DNA of 38,902 nt, from positions 1 through 38,902 of the forward strand of contig CALFOS010000258.1 of NCBI GenBank assembly GCA_937919725.1, written 5' to 3'. Below are positions 17,212-25,963 of this stretch, in pieces. The position numbers and the translations under genes were made by a program. Under the pieces are notes generated by a model. That model did no database searches. It saw only the letters and a program-made list of their open reading frames with translations, and was not told the DNA's origin. Position 1 is the first letter of the stretch. Every line of letters starts with the position of its first letter. Source of the stretch: an uncultured Fluviicola sp. (GTDB taxonomy: Bacteria > Bacteroidota > Bacteroidia > Flavobacteriales_D > Crocinitomicaceae).

Positions 17212-17219
17212 TAAATTTG
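17212..17219 (+). promoter_or_regulatory. Predicted -7 box of the FtsB-like gene
   Basis: TAAATTTG is an exact match to TAnnTTTG, ending four bases before the GTG at 17224. This supports GTG as the real start and predicts a leaderless mRNA. Confidence 0.6.
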
Positions 17220-17223
17220 GAGT

Positions 17224-17511
17224 GTGAAAAAGTGGTTGCAATATCTCAAGAACAAATTCATTCTCGCAAGTGTGATTTTTTTGGTGTACACTCTTTTCTT
17301 GGACGAAAACGATATTTTCACGATCATCCGTCACAAACACAAATTGTACCAACTCGAAATTGCCAAACAGGAAGTGAGCGCCGATTTGGAGAAAGCACGA
17401 AAAACGTTGCGCACATTGAACAGCAATAATGAGTTGGAACGATACGCCCGTGAGGAGAAATTTTTCAAAAAAGATGATGAAGATATTTTTGTGATTTTCG
17501 AGGAGAAATAG
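17224..17511 (+). CDS. Septum formation initiator, FtsB/DivIC family
   Basis: A 95-residue bitopic membrane protein. A short basic cytoplasmic tail (KKWLQYLKNK) precedes one transmembrane helix (about residues 11-26), then a periplasmic coiled coil with Leu/Ile heptads from residue 38 to 72 and a closing YAREEKFFKKDDEDIFVI that fits the conserved end of FtsB/DivIC. In the divisome this protein pairs with FtsL to link FtsQ with FtsW/FtsI. The start is GTG, directly after the -7 box. In many flavobacteria this family is the only FtsB homologue. Confidence 0.85.
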   Translation: MKKWLQYLKNKFILASVIFLVYTLFLDENDIFTIIRHKHKLYQLEIAKQEVSADLEKARKTLRTLNSNNELERYAREEKFFKKDDEDIFVIFEEK

Positions 17512-17601
17512 ATCTTTAAATATTTTCTATTTTAGCTCATTTTCAATGATTTACCTGTTTTATTTTGTTCATCTCTTTCGCATAGGAAATTAAGGGATCG
17601 A

Positions 17602-18744
17602 TCACAAATCGCCATATGGCTTCACGCTCACTCCATCAAAATAGAATTCAGCAATTTGCTTGTACGTGAAACCATTTTTCGCCATGTTCATCGCGCCTTC
17701 TTGACATAAACCAACACCGTGACCAAAACCTCGACCGACCAACACAACATCATTTCCTTCGGGATGCGCACTAAAAAACGTTGATTTCAACTTAAATTCT
17801 GCGCGCAAATCACGCAGTGGAATTCCCAAACATGGATGAATGTAAAATGACTTTCTGTGTTCTTGCTCGAAGGTGAAAATCTGCGCAGCCATAATGGAAT
17901 CGTAGATTGGGTAGCCATATTGTTTCACCAAAAAACTACGAAATGTTGTTTGTGGAATGCGCGCTGTCCACCTAGCCTGAACCGTGTGCACGCAAAACGT
18001 ATCGAGAAACGGGACAACATGCGATATCGAAGTATTCCAAACCATCGACGCATCGCACACCTCACCGCCGCAATTAGCGGAAAAATAAGTGCTCACCGCA
18101 TTGTTTTTTCCATCTACCAGCACATCTTCTTGTGTCGCACGAACGGCCGTCCGAATTTCAGGTGTGTAACGCAACATGTTGTGATATGCTTGACAATGAA
18201 CACCATCACACAGCGAAAAGCCCTCATTTCTGTGACGATCTTTGTTTTTGTACGTGTATGTTCGGCTCATCACCGCTTGCACTTTATAGTATTCGCCGTG
18301 TCGACCTCCACCCCCTTCCGATTCGATCACGCCGCACAAATAATTCTCCATGCTCACTTTATTCACTATCGTCATTTGACCGCCAACCACGGAAATCTCG
18401 AAGCTATCTTGGTATTTCCGTTCGCGTACACTCGGTACTTTGGAGATAAGAGCAAGCGTTCCGTTTCCTTGAGATGTGAGTGTTATTTTTGAGAAACTTC
18501 CTTGAGAAACCGTATTGTAGTTCAACGCCAACTTCCCTCCAACCAGTTCTATTTCAATAAATTGTTGCGCATTTAATGAGCCAATACTCGAACTATCTGC
18601 CTGAATGCTGTACGTACCCAAATGCTGGCTAAATGTTATACGTTTTACTTTGTGATCACGAAGCAAACCAATGCTTTCCACTTGTCCTGTTGCGGTAAGC
18701 GAAAAGAATAAAAGGAGTATGGAAATTGATTTATGCACGCTCAC
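17602..18744 (-). CDS. SpoIID/LytB-domain exported protein
   Basis: About 380 residues with a signal peptide (KSISILLLFFSLTATGQ). The SpoIID domain covers residues about 130-360: MENYLCGVIESEGG, QAVMSRTYTYKN, FSANCGGEVCDAS and GRGFGHGVGLCQEGAMNMA, all family blocks. SpoIID proteins are lytic transglycosylases or amidase enhancers acting on peptidoglycan; in non-sporulating Bacteroidota the role is wall remodelling of unknown purpose. In-frame starts at 18762 (TTG), 18744 (GTG) and 18738 (GTG) are all possible; 18744 gives the best-proportioned signal peptide. It lies 60 bases downstream of lpxB on the same strand, so co-transcription with surE and lpxB is likely. Confidence 0.85.
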   Translation of the reverse strand: MSVHKSISILLLFFSLTATGQVESIGLLRDHKVKRITFSQHLGTYSIQADSSSIGSLNAQQFIEIELVGGKLALNYNTVSQGSFSKITLTSQGNGTLALISKVPSVRERKYQDSFEISVVGGQMTIVNKVSMENYLCGVIESEGGGGRHGEYYKVQAVMSRTYTYKNKDRHRNEGFSLCDGVHCQAYHNMLRYTPEIRTAVRATQEDVLVDGKNNAVSTYFSANCGGEVCDASMVWNTSISHVVPFLDTFCVHTVQARWTARIPQTTFRSFLVKQYGYPIYDSIMAAQIFTFEQEHRKSFYIHPCLGIPLRDLRAEFKLKSTFFSAHPEGNDVVLVGRGFGHGVGLCQEGAMNMAKNGFTYKQIAEFYFDGVSVKPYGDL

Positions 18745-18804
18745 TTGTACGATAGAGTTCAATTAAGGTTACTACAAACGAGTAGCCGAGAAACTTCAAA
18801 CTAT

Positions 18805-19938
18805 CTATTTTTCTAATTCACGAAGCAAAGACTGTGCAACTTTATCGCTTGCCCCACCTCCGCCTAATATTTTTTCGAGTTCCTTGTAATTGAACATCAG
18901 TTTTGCGCGATACTCGTCATCGTTCAACAACCTCGATAATTCTTTCCTAATAGCGTTCGCATTGCAATCGGCTTGGATGAGTTCTTTCACCACTTCTTGA
19001 TCCATGATCAGGTTTACGAGCGATATGTATTTAACCTTCACCAATCGCTTGGCAATTTCGTAGGAGAAACGTGAACTTTTGTAGCATACCACCTCCGGAA
19101 TTTTGAACAAAGCCGTTTCCAATGTTGCGGTACCAGACGTTACTACAGCCGCTTCAGAGCTGGCCAAGAGCGCGTAGGTTTCATTCGAAATCATTTTCAC
19201 ATTCTCACTATTGAACGGTGCATAGAATTCGGCATCCAAACTTGGAGCGCCAGCAATGATCACCTGATAATCTGGAAATAATTTGAGTGCATCGAGCATA
19301 ATCGGTAATTTCTTGCTCACTTCCTGACGTCTACTTCCAGGTAACACTGCTATGATGGGACGCTCGTCCAAATCGTGCCTTTGATAAAATTGTGATCGCT
19401 GCTCATCGTTGAATCCGTGTTTTGCAATTTCATCGAGTAGCGGATGTCCTACATAATCTACTTCGTAATCAAATTGCTCGTAGAATTCCTTCTCGAAAGG
19501 CAGAATAACGTACATTTTATCGACCACTTTCTTGATTTTGTGCACGCGTTTTTGTTTCCAAGCCCACACTTGAGGAGAAATGTAATAGATCACTTTGATT
19601 CCTTTTTCGTGCGCCCACTCTGCGATTCGTAGGTTGAATCCAGGATAATCTACTAATAGAATAGCATCTGGTGCATACTCCAAAATATCTTCCTTGCAAA
19701 AAGTAATATTTTTAAGAATCTTACGGATGTTGGTGATCACTTCCCAAAATCCCATGAACGCTAAATCGCGAATGTGCTTTACGAGTCCAGCGGATTGAAC
19801 GTGCTTCATTTTGTCGCCGCCCCAAAATCGAAAATTGATGTTTGGATCACGATCGAGCATGGCTTGCATCAGGTTACTAGCGTGCAGATCGCCCGACGCC
19901 TCACCTGCAATGACATAGATTTTTTTCTGCTGTGTCAT
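18805..19938 (-). CDS. lpxB: Lipid-A-disaccharide synthase LpxB
   Basis: LpxB joins UDP-2,3-diacylglucosamine and lipid X to form the tetra-acyl disaccharide core of lipid A, as a peripheral inner-membrane GT19 glycosyltransferase. The 377 residues are normal length. Signature blocks: GEASGDLHASNLM at residue 12, LVDYPGFNLRIA near 93, YYISPQVWAWKQKRVHKIKK near 117, VLPGSRRQEVSKKLP near 199 and TSGTATLETAL near 265. Its presence shows a Gram-negative outer membrane. It follows the small membrane gene by three bases and, through it, surE; this neighbourhood recurs in flavobacteria. Confidence 0.97.
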   Translation of the reverse strand: MTQQKKIYVIAGEASGDLHASNLMQAMLDRDPNINFRFWGGDKMKHVQSAGLVKHIRDLAFMGFWEVITNIRKILKNITFCKEDILEYAPDAILLVDYPGFNLRIAEWAHEKGIKVIYYISPQVWAWKQKRVHKIKKVVDKMYVILPFEKEFYEQFDYEVDYVGHPLLDEIAKHGFNDEQRSQFYQRHDLDERPIIAVLPGSRRQEVSKKLPIMLDALKLFPDYQVIIAGAPSLDAEFYAPFNSENVKMISNETYALLASSEAAVVTSGTATLETALFKIPEVVCYKSSRFSYEIAKRLVKVKYISLVNLIMDQEVVKELIQADCNANAIRKELSRLLNDDEYRAKLMFNYKELEKILGGGGASDKVAQSLLRELEK

Positions 19939-19941
19939 GCA

Positions 19942-20247
19942 CTAGAAAAATTTGATGTAAATCACGTAAGGTGCAAATGCGATGGAGCCAAGAATGACGC
20001 CCATGCCATACTCCCATTTGGTTCGATTGAGAAAATAGTAGAACCACAACAAGTTGACGATAATGGAAAGTGTGAGCATTTTTACCCGGTAAGGTCCATT
20101 GGACGTGAACTTATGACAGAGGTAATTAAAATCGTAATCCTGCAACCACGAGAGCAACAAAAGCAAGATCGGCACACACAAAATAGGCGTGATAATTCCT
20201 AAAAGCATTCCAAATGTATGTCCCTTGGACCAATTTCTCAAACTCAT
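19942..20247 (-). CDS. Small three-helix membrane protein between surE and lpxB
   Basis: A 101-residue protein if translation starts at the ATG at 20247, which overlaps the surE stop as ATGA; an in-frame TTG at 20256 would add three residues but is less likely. Three hydrophobic segments are visible (about residues 13-35, 58-74 and 80-100), separated by short polar loops with NYLCHKFTSN and LNRTKWEYG. I do not recognise a named family. Its strict placement, overlapping surE and three bases before lpxB, argues for a conserved role tied to the envelope or lipid A route, but there is no direct evidence of function. Confidence 0.75.
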   Translation of the reverse strand: MSLRNWSKGHTFGMLLGIITPILCVPILLLLLSWLQDYDFNYLCHKFTSNGPYRVKMLTLSIIVNLLWFYYFLNRTKWEYGMGVILGSIAFAPYVIYIKFF

Positions 20248-21011
20248 AAATTCCAATTTTCTAGTTCTTCTAATGCCGCATAGGCCGTGAGGTCATATTG
20301 AGTAGGCACGATGGTGGCGTAACCTTTATCAATCCAATAAACATCGGTGTCACTGCTTTGGTCTTGATCCACAAAATCTCCCGTCAGCCAATAATACGTT
20401 CTATCGAATTGATCCTTTCGTTTATCGAAGCGATCATCCCAATAGGCGTTCGCTTGTTTACAAATTTTTATTCCTTTAAAATCCGATTTGTGTATGTCCG
20501 GAATGTTCACATTGAGGCAAACCCCGATTGGCATCTTCTCTAAGAGGACTTTCTTTACGACAGATCGAGTAACCTCAATTGCCAGTTCGAAATCGGCATC
20601 ACTGTCAAATGAACACAGCGAAAACCCGATAGATGGAATTCCCTCCATGGCTCCCTCTACTGCCGCTGACATCGTTCCAGAATACAACACATTCGTTGCA
20701 ACGTTGGCTCCGTGATTAATTCCAGATAGAATCAAATCTGGCTTTTTGTGCATCACTTCGTATACACCTAATTTCACACAATCAACAGGTGTTCCCGTGC
20801 ATGCGAACGACTCACAATCAAACAAATACGAGTATTCAAGACGCAAAGGATGATTGATGGTAATAGCATGCCCCATGCCCGATTGAGCTGAATCTGGCGC
20901 AATTAAAACGATCTCACCAAACCCTTTTACAGCTTCGTAGAGCGAACGAATTCCTTTCGACGATATTCCATCATCGTTGGTAATAAAAATTAAGGGTCTC
21001 AATTCGCTCAT
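20244..21011 (-). CDS. surE: 5'/3'-nucleotidase SurE
   Basis: A metal-dependent survival-protein phosphatase that removes phosphate from nucleoside 5'- and 3'-monophosphates and short polyphosphate. The 255 residues include the metal-binding FITNDDG at residue 9, PDSAQSGMGHAIT near 39, CTGTPVDCVKLG near 71 and SGINHGANVATNVLYSGTMS near 95, all diagnostic. It is the first gene of the unit surE, small membrane protein, lpxB, spoIID-like. The start ATG at 21011 gives the expected distance to NDDG. A TACTTTCG element some 25 bases upstream is a possible weak -7 box. Confidence 0.97.
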   Translation of the reverse strand: MSELRPLIFITNDDGISSKGIRSLYEAVKGFGEIVLIAPDSAQSGMGHAITINHPLRLEYSYLFDCESFACTGTPVDCVKLGVYEVMHKKPDLILSGINHGANVATNVLYSGTMSAAVEGAMEGIPSIGFSLCSFDSDADFELAIEVTRSVVKKVLLEKMPIGVCLNVNIPDIHKSDFKGIKICKQANAYWDDRFDKRKDQFDRTYYWLTGDFVDQDQSSDTDVYWIDKGYATIVPTQYDLTAYAALEELENWNL

Positions 21012-21099
21012 CTCTCAATAGAATTAATGGGTTTACGAAAGTAACTAAACTTCTCAGATTCTTTCTAAATTGTTTCGCAGATTGCGTATGAATTTGCTA

Positions 21100-21107
21100 C
21101 TTTTGGA
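21100..21107 (+). promoter_or_regulatory. Predicted -7 box of the DinB-like/NlpC genes
   Basis: TACTTTTG matches TAnnTTTG. It lies 31 bases before the ATG at 21139 and rules out the earlier in-frame TTG at 21070 as the normal start. Confidence 0.5.
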
Positions 21108-21138
21108 ACAAGCAATTAACGCAGAACGAGGTCGCGAC

Positions 21139-21720
21139 ATGATGACTACACTAGAATTAAGATCAACGGTATCCGAGATCACAACAAAGAACATCCAACA
21201 TGCTACGAGTTGGATGACAAAATTGAGCGAGAATCAACTCCATTGGCGCCCAAATCCTGGTATTTGGTCGATTGCCGAAGTTTTGGCTCATCTCAACTCC
21301 TACGCAAGATATTATCATCCTGCCATTCTCAAGAAAATCACTAAAACGCGCTATCGAAATGCCAAGGAAGAATTCGTGAGTTCTCCACTAGGACGTTCGG
21401 CGTGGAAATCGATGAAATTGGGACGTGCAAACAACGTGAAACGAAAATTTAAAGCACCAAAAGGACACAATCCATCCATCGATCAAGAATTACTCGACGG
21501 AAATGAATTGCAAAAATTTTTGGCGCAACAAGAAGAATTAATCGATATTTTGGATAAATCGAAGGAGGTGAATGTGCGAAAAGTGAAAATTCCCATCTCG
21601 ATTTCGAAAATTGTTCGCTTGCGTTTGGGTGATGCTCTCTTATTTATCACTTTTCACAACGAGCGGCACATGCAACAAATTCTCAATTTGAAAACGCATA
21701 AGAATTTCCCGATCAAATAA
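21139..21720 (+). CDS. DinB-superfamily protein (bacillithiol transferase-like fold)
   Basis: A 193-residue four-helix-bundle protein. WSIAEVLAHLNSYARYYHPA puts the first candidate metal ligand at His51, and LLFITFHNERHMQQI near residues 172-186 supplies the other two, in the His-x3-His pattern of DinB/YfiT-type enzymes. The middle, rich in Lys and Arg, is variable. Homologues are metal-dependent thiol transferases or hydrolases, but the substrate is unknown here. I start it at ATG 21139, downstream of the predicted promoter. Its stop overlaps the next ATG (TAATG), so it is coupled to the NlpC/P60 gene. Confidence 0.82.
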   Translation: MMTTLELRSTVSEITTKNIQHATSWMTKLSENQLHWRPNPGIWSIAEVLAHLNSYARYYHPAILKKITKTRYRNAKEEFVSSPLGRSAWKSMKLGRANNVKRKFKAPKGHNPSIDQELLDGNELQKFLAQQEELIDILDKSKEVNVRKVKIPISISKIVRLRLGDALLFITFHNERHMQQILNLKTHKNFPIK

Positions 21721-22472
21721 TGGAATTGAAAAACGCATTTTGCTTGGTGAGTATATCCCCCGTTCGGCTTGCGGCTGATGACGGATCAGAAATAATTACG
21801 CAATTACTCTTTGGTGAGTTGATTGAAGTGCACGATTTAGATGCCCCTTGGGCAAAAATTAGAACTATTGCCGATGGTTACTCCGGATTTATCGACCACA
21901 AACACCTTGCTTATCTCACTCCAAAAGAAGCTCGTCGTTGGAGTGATGGACTTTCTTATTTGAAGGAACGCGAACGAACGGTCTTGACGCCTTGGGGGAA
22001 ACAACGCATTTGTCGTGGATCCTTCGTTCCAGAAAACGAAACGACTTTTTCGATTGGAAATCATAACTTCGAGCTTCAGTCATACACCGAAACGCCGTGT
22101 AAAACCATTCTGGAATTCGCTGAAGATTACTTGAATACGCCGTATCTCTGGGGAGGTAAATCGCCATTTGGAATCGATTGTTCAGGAATTACGCAAGTAA
22201 TTTATCGGTTTTTTGGGTGGAATTTGCCGCGCGATGCCTTCGAACAGATCGATCATGGTCAAGAAGTTGATTACAATGAACTCCAAGCTGGAGACTTGGC
22301 GTATTTCAAAAATAAAACAGGAAAAGTGACGCATGTTGGCATTCTCGATGGCACGGGAGGAATCATTCACGCGAGCGGACATGTAAGGCGAGATCTATTT
22401 ACTGCAGATGGAATTTTCCGTGAAGACATCGAGTCGCTTACGCATCCACTTTTTATAATAAAACGGCTTTGA
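21720..22472 (+). CDS. C40-family NlpC/P60 peptidase with SH3 domain
   Basis: A 250-residue putative cell-wall gamma-D-glutamyl-diamino-acid endopeptidase. Residues about 1-65 form a bacterial SH3-like domain (VSISPVRLAADDGSEIITQL, WAKIRTIADGYSGFI). The NlpC/P60 domain begins near residue 125 and shows the catalytic set: Cys154 in FGIDCSGITQ, His in KVTHVGIL and His in IIHASGHV. No signal peptide is apparent, which is common in the Bacteroidota YkfC/DipeptidylpeptidaseVI-like group that recycles muropeptides in the cytosol. That role fits murB and SpoIID elsewhere in the window, but it could also be exported by another route. Confidence 0.9.
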   Translation: MELKNAFCLVSISPVRLAADDGSEIITQLLFGELIEVHDLDAPWAKIRTIADGYSGFIDHKHLAYLTPKEARRWSDGLSYLKERERTVLTPWGKQRICRGSFVPENETTFSIGNHNFELQSYTETPCKTILEFAEDYLNTPYLWGGKSPFGIDCSGITQVIYRFFGWNLPRDAFEQIDHGQEVDYNELQAGDLAYFKNKTGKVTHVGILDGTGGIIHASGHVRRDLFTADGIFREDIESLTHPLFIIKRL

Positions 22473-22535
22473 TCGACACGATGACTCCCGAGGCAATCGA
22501 AAATTAATGTCGATATTTGCATGAAATCTACTCGA

Positions 22536-23453
22536 ATGAAAATACTTATTACAGGTGGCGCAGGATTTATTGGAAGCAATTTGGCGAAACGTTTAGCAGA
22601 CGACAATCACGACGTAGTTGTGCTCGATTCATTGCTGCGCGGAAATAAGTTGGACAAAGAAACCTTTGCTAAAATTAAATTCATCAAAGGAGATGTGCGT
22701 GATTTTGACATCGTTCTTCAAGCTTCGGCTGGATGCGATTTGATTTTTCACTTCGCCGCAGTTCTTGGAGTAGATATCGTAGCTGACAACCCAGTTGAAA
22801 CGATGGATGTCGAGGTAATTGGGACGCGAAACGTGGTGAACGCCGCGGAGCTGAACAACATCAAAAAAATCATGTACGCTTCCACGAGTGGAATTTATGG
22901 TCACTCGGCAATCGAAGCTGCTTTAACAGAAGAAATACTAGTAGACCCGCGCACATCCTACGCGATGGCGAAACGCTACAACGAGATATACTTGGCATCG
23001 CACCACGCAGAAAAAGGCTTGCATGTTGTCTCCCTCCGATTTTTCAATGTGTACGGATGGAATCAAGACAACCGTATGGTGATTCCATTGTTTTTTGAGC
23101 AAGCACTCGCTGGAAGAGACATCACCGTGTTTGGATCGGGTCAGCAAACCCGCGATTTCACGTACATCGACGACACAATAGAAGCATGCGTTCGTTTGAT
23201 GGATTTGAAAGGATGTCACATCATCAACATTGCCAACGAAGCAGAATGGTGCATTACCGATGTTGCCGAGAAAATCAAAGAAATAACAAAATCGAGTTCC
23301 AAAACAGTGTACATCGAAGCTCCAAAAAAACGCTACGATTACGAAGTAGAACGACGCGTGGGAAGCTCCAAAAAGTTGAAAGAACTCACACAATATAAGC
23401 CCGACACCACGCTCTCGGAAGGATTAGAACGCATTTACCAACGTAATTATTAG
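22536..23453 (+). CDS. NAD-dependent sugar nucleotide epimerase/dehydratase (extended SDR)
   Basis: A 305-residue extended short-chain dehydrogenase. [20 protein letters not shown] is the standard beginning, with GGAGFIG binding NAD. The catalytic set is ASTSGIYGH (Ser/Thr) and [10 protein letters not shown] (Tyr-x3-Lys). [10 protein letters not shown] and [14 protein letters not shown] are typical of UDP-glucose 4-epimerase and related UDP-hexuronate or GDP-mannose enzymes. The exact substrate cannot be read from sequence. The ATG at 22521 sits one base after a GATATTTG element and would be upstream of a transcript starting there, so I use 22536. It is eight bases from glyA and probably co-transcribed with it. 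Confidence 0.88.
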   Translation: MKILITGGAGFIGSNLAKRLADDNHDVVVLDSLLRGNKLDKETFAKIKFIKGDVRDFDIVLQASAGCDLIFHFAAVLGVDIVADNPVETMDVEVIGTRNVVNAAELNNIKKIMYASTSGIYGHSAIEAALTEEILVDPRTSYAMAKRYNEIYLASHHAEKGLHVVSLRFFNVYGWNQDNRMVIPLFFEQALAGRDITVFGSGQQTRDFTYIDDTIEACVRLMDLKGCHIINIANEAEWCITDVAEKIKEITKSSSKTVYIEAPKKRYDYEVERRVGSSKKLKELTQYKPDTTLSEGLERIYQRNY

Positions 23454-23461
23454 AACCAAAT

Positions 23462-24736
23462 ATGTCAAGAGATAAAGCAATTTTTGATTTAATTGAAGAG
23501 GAAAAACACCGTCAACTGAACGGAATTGAATTGATCGCATCCGAAAATTTTGTGAGCGACGACGTAATGAACGCAATGGGAAGCGTGCTCACGAACAAGT
23601 ATGCGGAGGGACTTCCTGGAAAACGCTATTATGGTGGATGCGAAGTTGTTGACAAAGTCGAGCAACTGGCAATCGATCGTCTGAAAGAGTTGTTTGGTGC
23701 CGAATGGGCGAATGTTCAACCTCACTCTGGTGCACAAGCGAATACCGCTGTATTTTTGGCATGTTTAGAACCTGGCGATAAAATTTTAGGATTCGATTTA
23801 TCACATGGCGGTCATCTCTCGCATGGCTCACCTGTCAATATCTCTGGAAAATATTACAAACCACATTTCTATGGCGTAAGCAGAGAAACAGGGCAAGTGG
23901 ATTACGATGCACTGGAAAAAGTGGCGCGTGAAGAACGTCCGAAATTGATTATTTGTGGAGCATCTGCTTACAGTCGAGATTGGGATTATGTTCGAATCAG
24001 AAAAGTAGCCGATGAAATTGGTGCGCTTGTACTTGCTGATATTTCTCACCCGGCTGGACTAATTGCGACAGGCATGTTGAACAATCCACTCGAGCATTGC
24101 CACATTGTTACAACAACTACGCACAAAACACTCCGTGGACCTCGCGGAGGTGTAATCATGATGGGGAAAAACTTCGATAATCCTTTCGGTTTGGTTTGGA
24201 ACAACGGAAACCCGAAATCGATGGCAGCCTTGTTGGACGCCGCTGTCTTTCCTGGAACGCAAGGTGGACCATTGGAGCACGTGATTGCCGCAAAAGCAGT
24301 TGCTTTTGGTGAAGCATTGACGGATAATTACAAAAACTACATGAAAGAAGTGCTTGTGAATGCGCGCATCATGGCAGACGAATTTGTGAAACGGGGCTAT
24401 GCCGTAATTTCTGGCGGAACAGACAATCACTCCATGCTAATCGACCTTCGTTCGAAAGGAGTGACAGGAAAAGATGCCGAAAACACCTTGGTCTTGGCCG
24501 ACATCACGGTCAACAAAAATATGGTTCCGTTCGATACCGAATCGCCTTTTGTAACATCTGGAATTCGCGTTGGAACCTCTGCAATTACAACACGCGGCGT
24601 TTCTGCTGATGAAATCCCAACAATTGTTGGGTACATCGACGAAGTGCTATCGGATATCGAAAATGAAGCGGTAATTGCTTCCGTTCGAAAAAAAGTAAAC
24701 GATATGATGAGTCACCGCCCCTTGTTTAAGTGGTAG
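23462..24736 (+). CDS. glyA: Serine hydroxymethyltransferase GlyA
   Basis: GlyA converts serine and tetrahydrofolate to glycine and methylene-tetrahydrofolate, the main source of one-carbon units. The 424 residues are full length for the PLP fold type I enzyme. Lys222 in [15 protein letters not shown] is the PLP Schiff-base lysine. Other blocks are [13 protein letters not shown] at residue 20, [32 protein letters not shown] and [10 protein letters not shown]. The gene follows the SDR epimerase closely and is ended by a clear terminator hairpin at 24766-24798. Confidence 0.98.
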   Translation: MSRDKAIFDLIEEEKHRQLNGIELIASENFVSDDVMNAMGSVLTNKYAEGLPGKRYYGGCEVVDKVEQLAIDRLKELFGAEWANVQPHSGAQANTAVFLACLEPGDKILGFDLSHGGHLSHGSPVNISGKYYKPHFYGVSRETGQVDYDALEKVAREERPKLIICGASAYSRDWDYVRIRKVADEIGALVLADISHPAGLIATGMLNNPLEHCHIVTTTTHKTLRGPRGGVIMMGKNFDNPFGLVWNNGNPKSMAALLDAAVFPGTQGGPLEHVIAAKAVAFGEALTDNYKNYMKEVLVNARIMADEFVKRGYAVISGGTDNHSMLIDLRSKGVTGKDAENTLVLADITVNKNMVPFDTESPFVTSGIRVGTSAITTRGVSADEIPTIVGYIDEVLSDIENEAVIASVRKKVNDMMSHRPLFKW

Positions 24737-24765
24737 GAGCAGAATAGAATTTGGAATTGATATAG

Positions 24766-24798
24766 AACTCTGGAGATTTTTCTTTAGAGTTTTTTTTT
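24766..24798 (+). terminator. Rho-independent terminator of glyA
   Basis: AACTCTGGAGA pairs with TCTTTAGAGTT through an 11-pair stem containing two G-U pairs and a TTTT loop, then a run of nine T. It is 30 bases after the glyA stop. Confidence 0.85.
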
Positions 24799-25067
24799 GT
24801 AGACAAGTCTATAGGATGGATATAAAAAAGCCAATACGTTTACTGAATTGTAGGTGACCAAATTCAATTTCCACATTACATTCCGATCGCTTTCATGCAA
24901 AGGGCGTCCGTGTTTCCTTTGCCTATGGCCTCAAACTGCTTTTCGCAGAAGTCAGAGCGCTAAATAAAGAATTTCCGTTGATAATCGTCGCGAAACAAAA
25001 ATTGCTGTTTTTTCGACTTGTTAGCACCACTTAAAAGTTGGGTGTGTTCGGGTTTTTCGTCCTCCGA
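24799..25067. other. Non-coding stretch with inverted repeats between glyA and the SDR gene
   Basis: About 270 bases without a convincing ORF. It contains an inverted repeat GCAAAGG (24897-24903) and CCTTTGC (24916-24922), a small CTGC-ttttc-GCAG hairpin in the region after it, and a TAGAC-AA-GTCTA element at 24800-24811. On the minus strand it lies just after the SDR stop. It could be a structured RNA, a dispersed intergenic repeat or a decayed gene; I cannot tell these apart from this window. Confidence 0.4.
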
Positions 25068-25862
25068 TTACGTTGCGCTCTGCTTGCGAATTACCCTCCA
25101 AAAGAGCCTTGGTAAAAATCTCTTTAAGGTCACTGCCTTAATTTCCTTATTTCCAATAAGGACTTCCTTTTTGCCTTTTTTAATCGCTCTGAATAATTTC
25201 TCTACACATTTTTCCACGGACATTCCAGTTGCCTGATTGTGGTCCATCACGCCATGCGATTCGCCAACAGCGTTGAGTGCATTCACAGAAATCGGCGTAT
25301 TTATTTTCCCCGGACAGGCGATCAGTACTTTGATATTGTTCTTCTCTTCTTCGAGCATCAAACTTTCGTAGAATCCATGAAGCGCGTGCTTTGATGCACT
25401 GTATGCACTCCGCAGGAAGAATCCAAATTTCCCAGCAATGCTAGAAATCACGACAAATTGACCCGACTGCTGCTCTCTGAAAACTGGCAATACAGCTTTG
25501 GCGAGTGCAATGTTTCCAAAATAATTCACCTCCATGATCTTGCGGTCCACATCTATCGGTGTTTCGTGTACTTCGGAACGTTGAGAAAGTCCACCATTGT
25601 TCACCAACACATCAATTCGTCCATATTTCACCATCACATGTTCCACCAGCGAATCAAAATGATCAGAGTCGCTCAAATCGAGTGGCAGCACCAGATGCCG
25701 TTCAGAATTTGGAAGCGATACGCGAACCACTTGCAGTTGGGCTTCTTTCCGCGCTGAGAGAATGAGCGTGGCCCCTGCGTGTGCAGCTTGCTTGGCAATT
25801 TCTGCTCCAATACCAGAGGATGCACCAGTTACCCAAACAATTTTATCCTTCATATCCTTCAT
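25068..25862 (-). CDS. Classical short-chain dehydrogenase/reductase
   Basis: A 264-residue SDR. VWVTGASSGIGAEIAKQA near residue 9 is the NAD(P)-binding TGxxxGIG motif. NNGG (residues ~88-91) is the NNAG motif, VISSIAGKFG supplies the catalytic Ser and YSASKHALHGF the Tyr-x3-Lys pair near 155-160. The family reduces or oxidises hydroxy/keto groups of lipids, sugars or steroids; the substrate is unknown. The tail is basic (LKRFLPRLFWRVIRKQ), suggesting membrane association. The ATG at 25862 lies exactly four bases past a TAGTTTTG box. The last few codons precede an unusual structured gap, so the C terminus may have been altered by insertion. Confidence 0.9.
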   Translation of the reverse strand: MKDMKDKIVWVTGASSGIGAEIAKQAAHAGATLILSARKEAQLQVVRVSLPNSERHLVLPLDLSDSDHFDSLVEHVMVKYGRIDVLVNNGGLSQRSEVHETPIDVDRKIMEVNYFGNIALAKAVLPVFREQQSGQFVVISSIAGKFGFFLRSAYSASKHALHGFYESLMLEEEKNNIKVLIACPGKINTPISVNALNAVGESHGVMDHNQATGMSVEKCVEKLFRAIKKGKKEVLIGNKEIKAVTLKRFLPRLFWRVIRKQSAT

Positions 25863-25866
25863 ATCA

Positions 25867-25874
25867 CAAAACTA
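25867..25874 (-). promoter_or_regulatory. Predicted -7 box of the SDR gene
   Basis: TAGTTTTG on the minus strand matches TAnnTTTG exactly and ends four bases before the ATG at 25862. The transcript should be leaderless, which supports the upstream ATG over the one at 25853. Confidence 0.6.
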
Positions 25875-25901
25875 ATGAAGATTAAGGAATATGTGGAAAA
25901 G

Positions 25902-25940
25902 AAAAATCCCGCACATTCGTTGATCTACGATTGAGCGGGA
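25902..25940 (-). terminator. Terminator of the small secreted protein gene at 25964
   Basis: On the minus strand TCCCGC (25940-25935) pairs with GCGGGA (25912-25907), followed by TTTTTC. It lies between this gene's end and the SDR promoter. Confidence 0.65.
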
Positions 25941-25963
25941 CAAATTATGATTGAACGCCATTC

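Noticed and set aside
17857-18492. 211-residue plus-strand ORF opposite the SpoIID gene
   Set aside because: Antisense to strong SpoIID motifs; composition is that of a shadow frame with no recognisable domain.
22521-22535. Upstream ATG of the SDR epimerase adding MKSTR
   Set aside because: It begins one base after a GATATTTG -7-like element, and the Rossmann start MKILITGG is normally at the N terminus.
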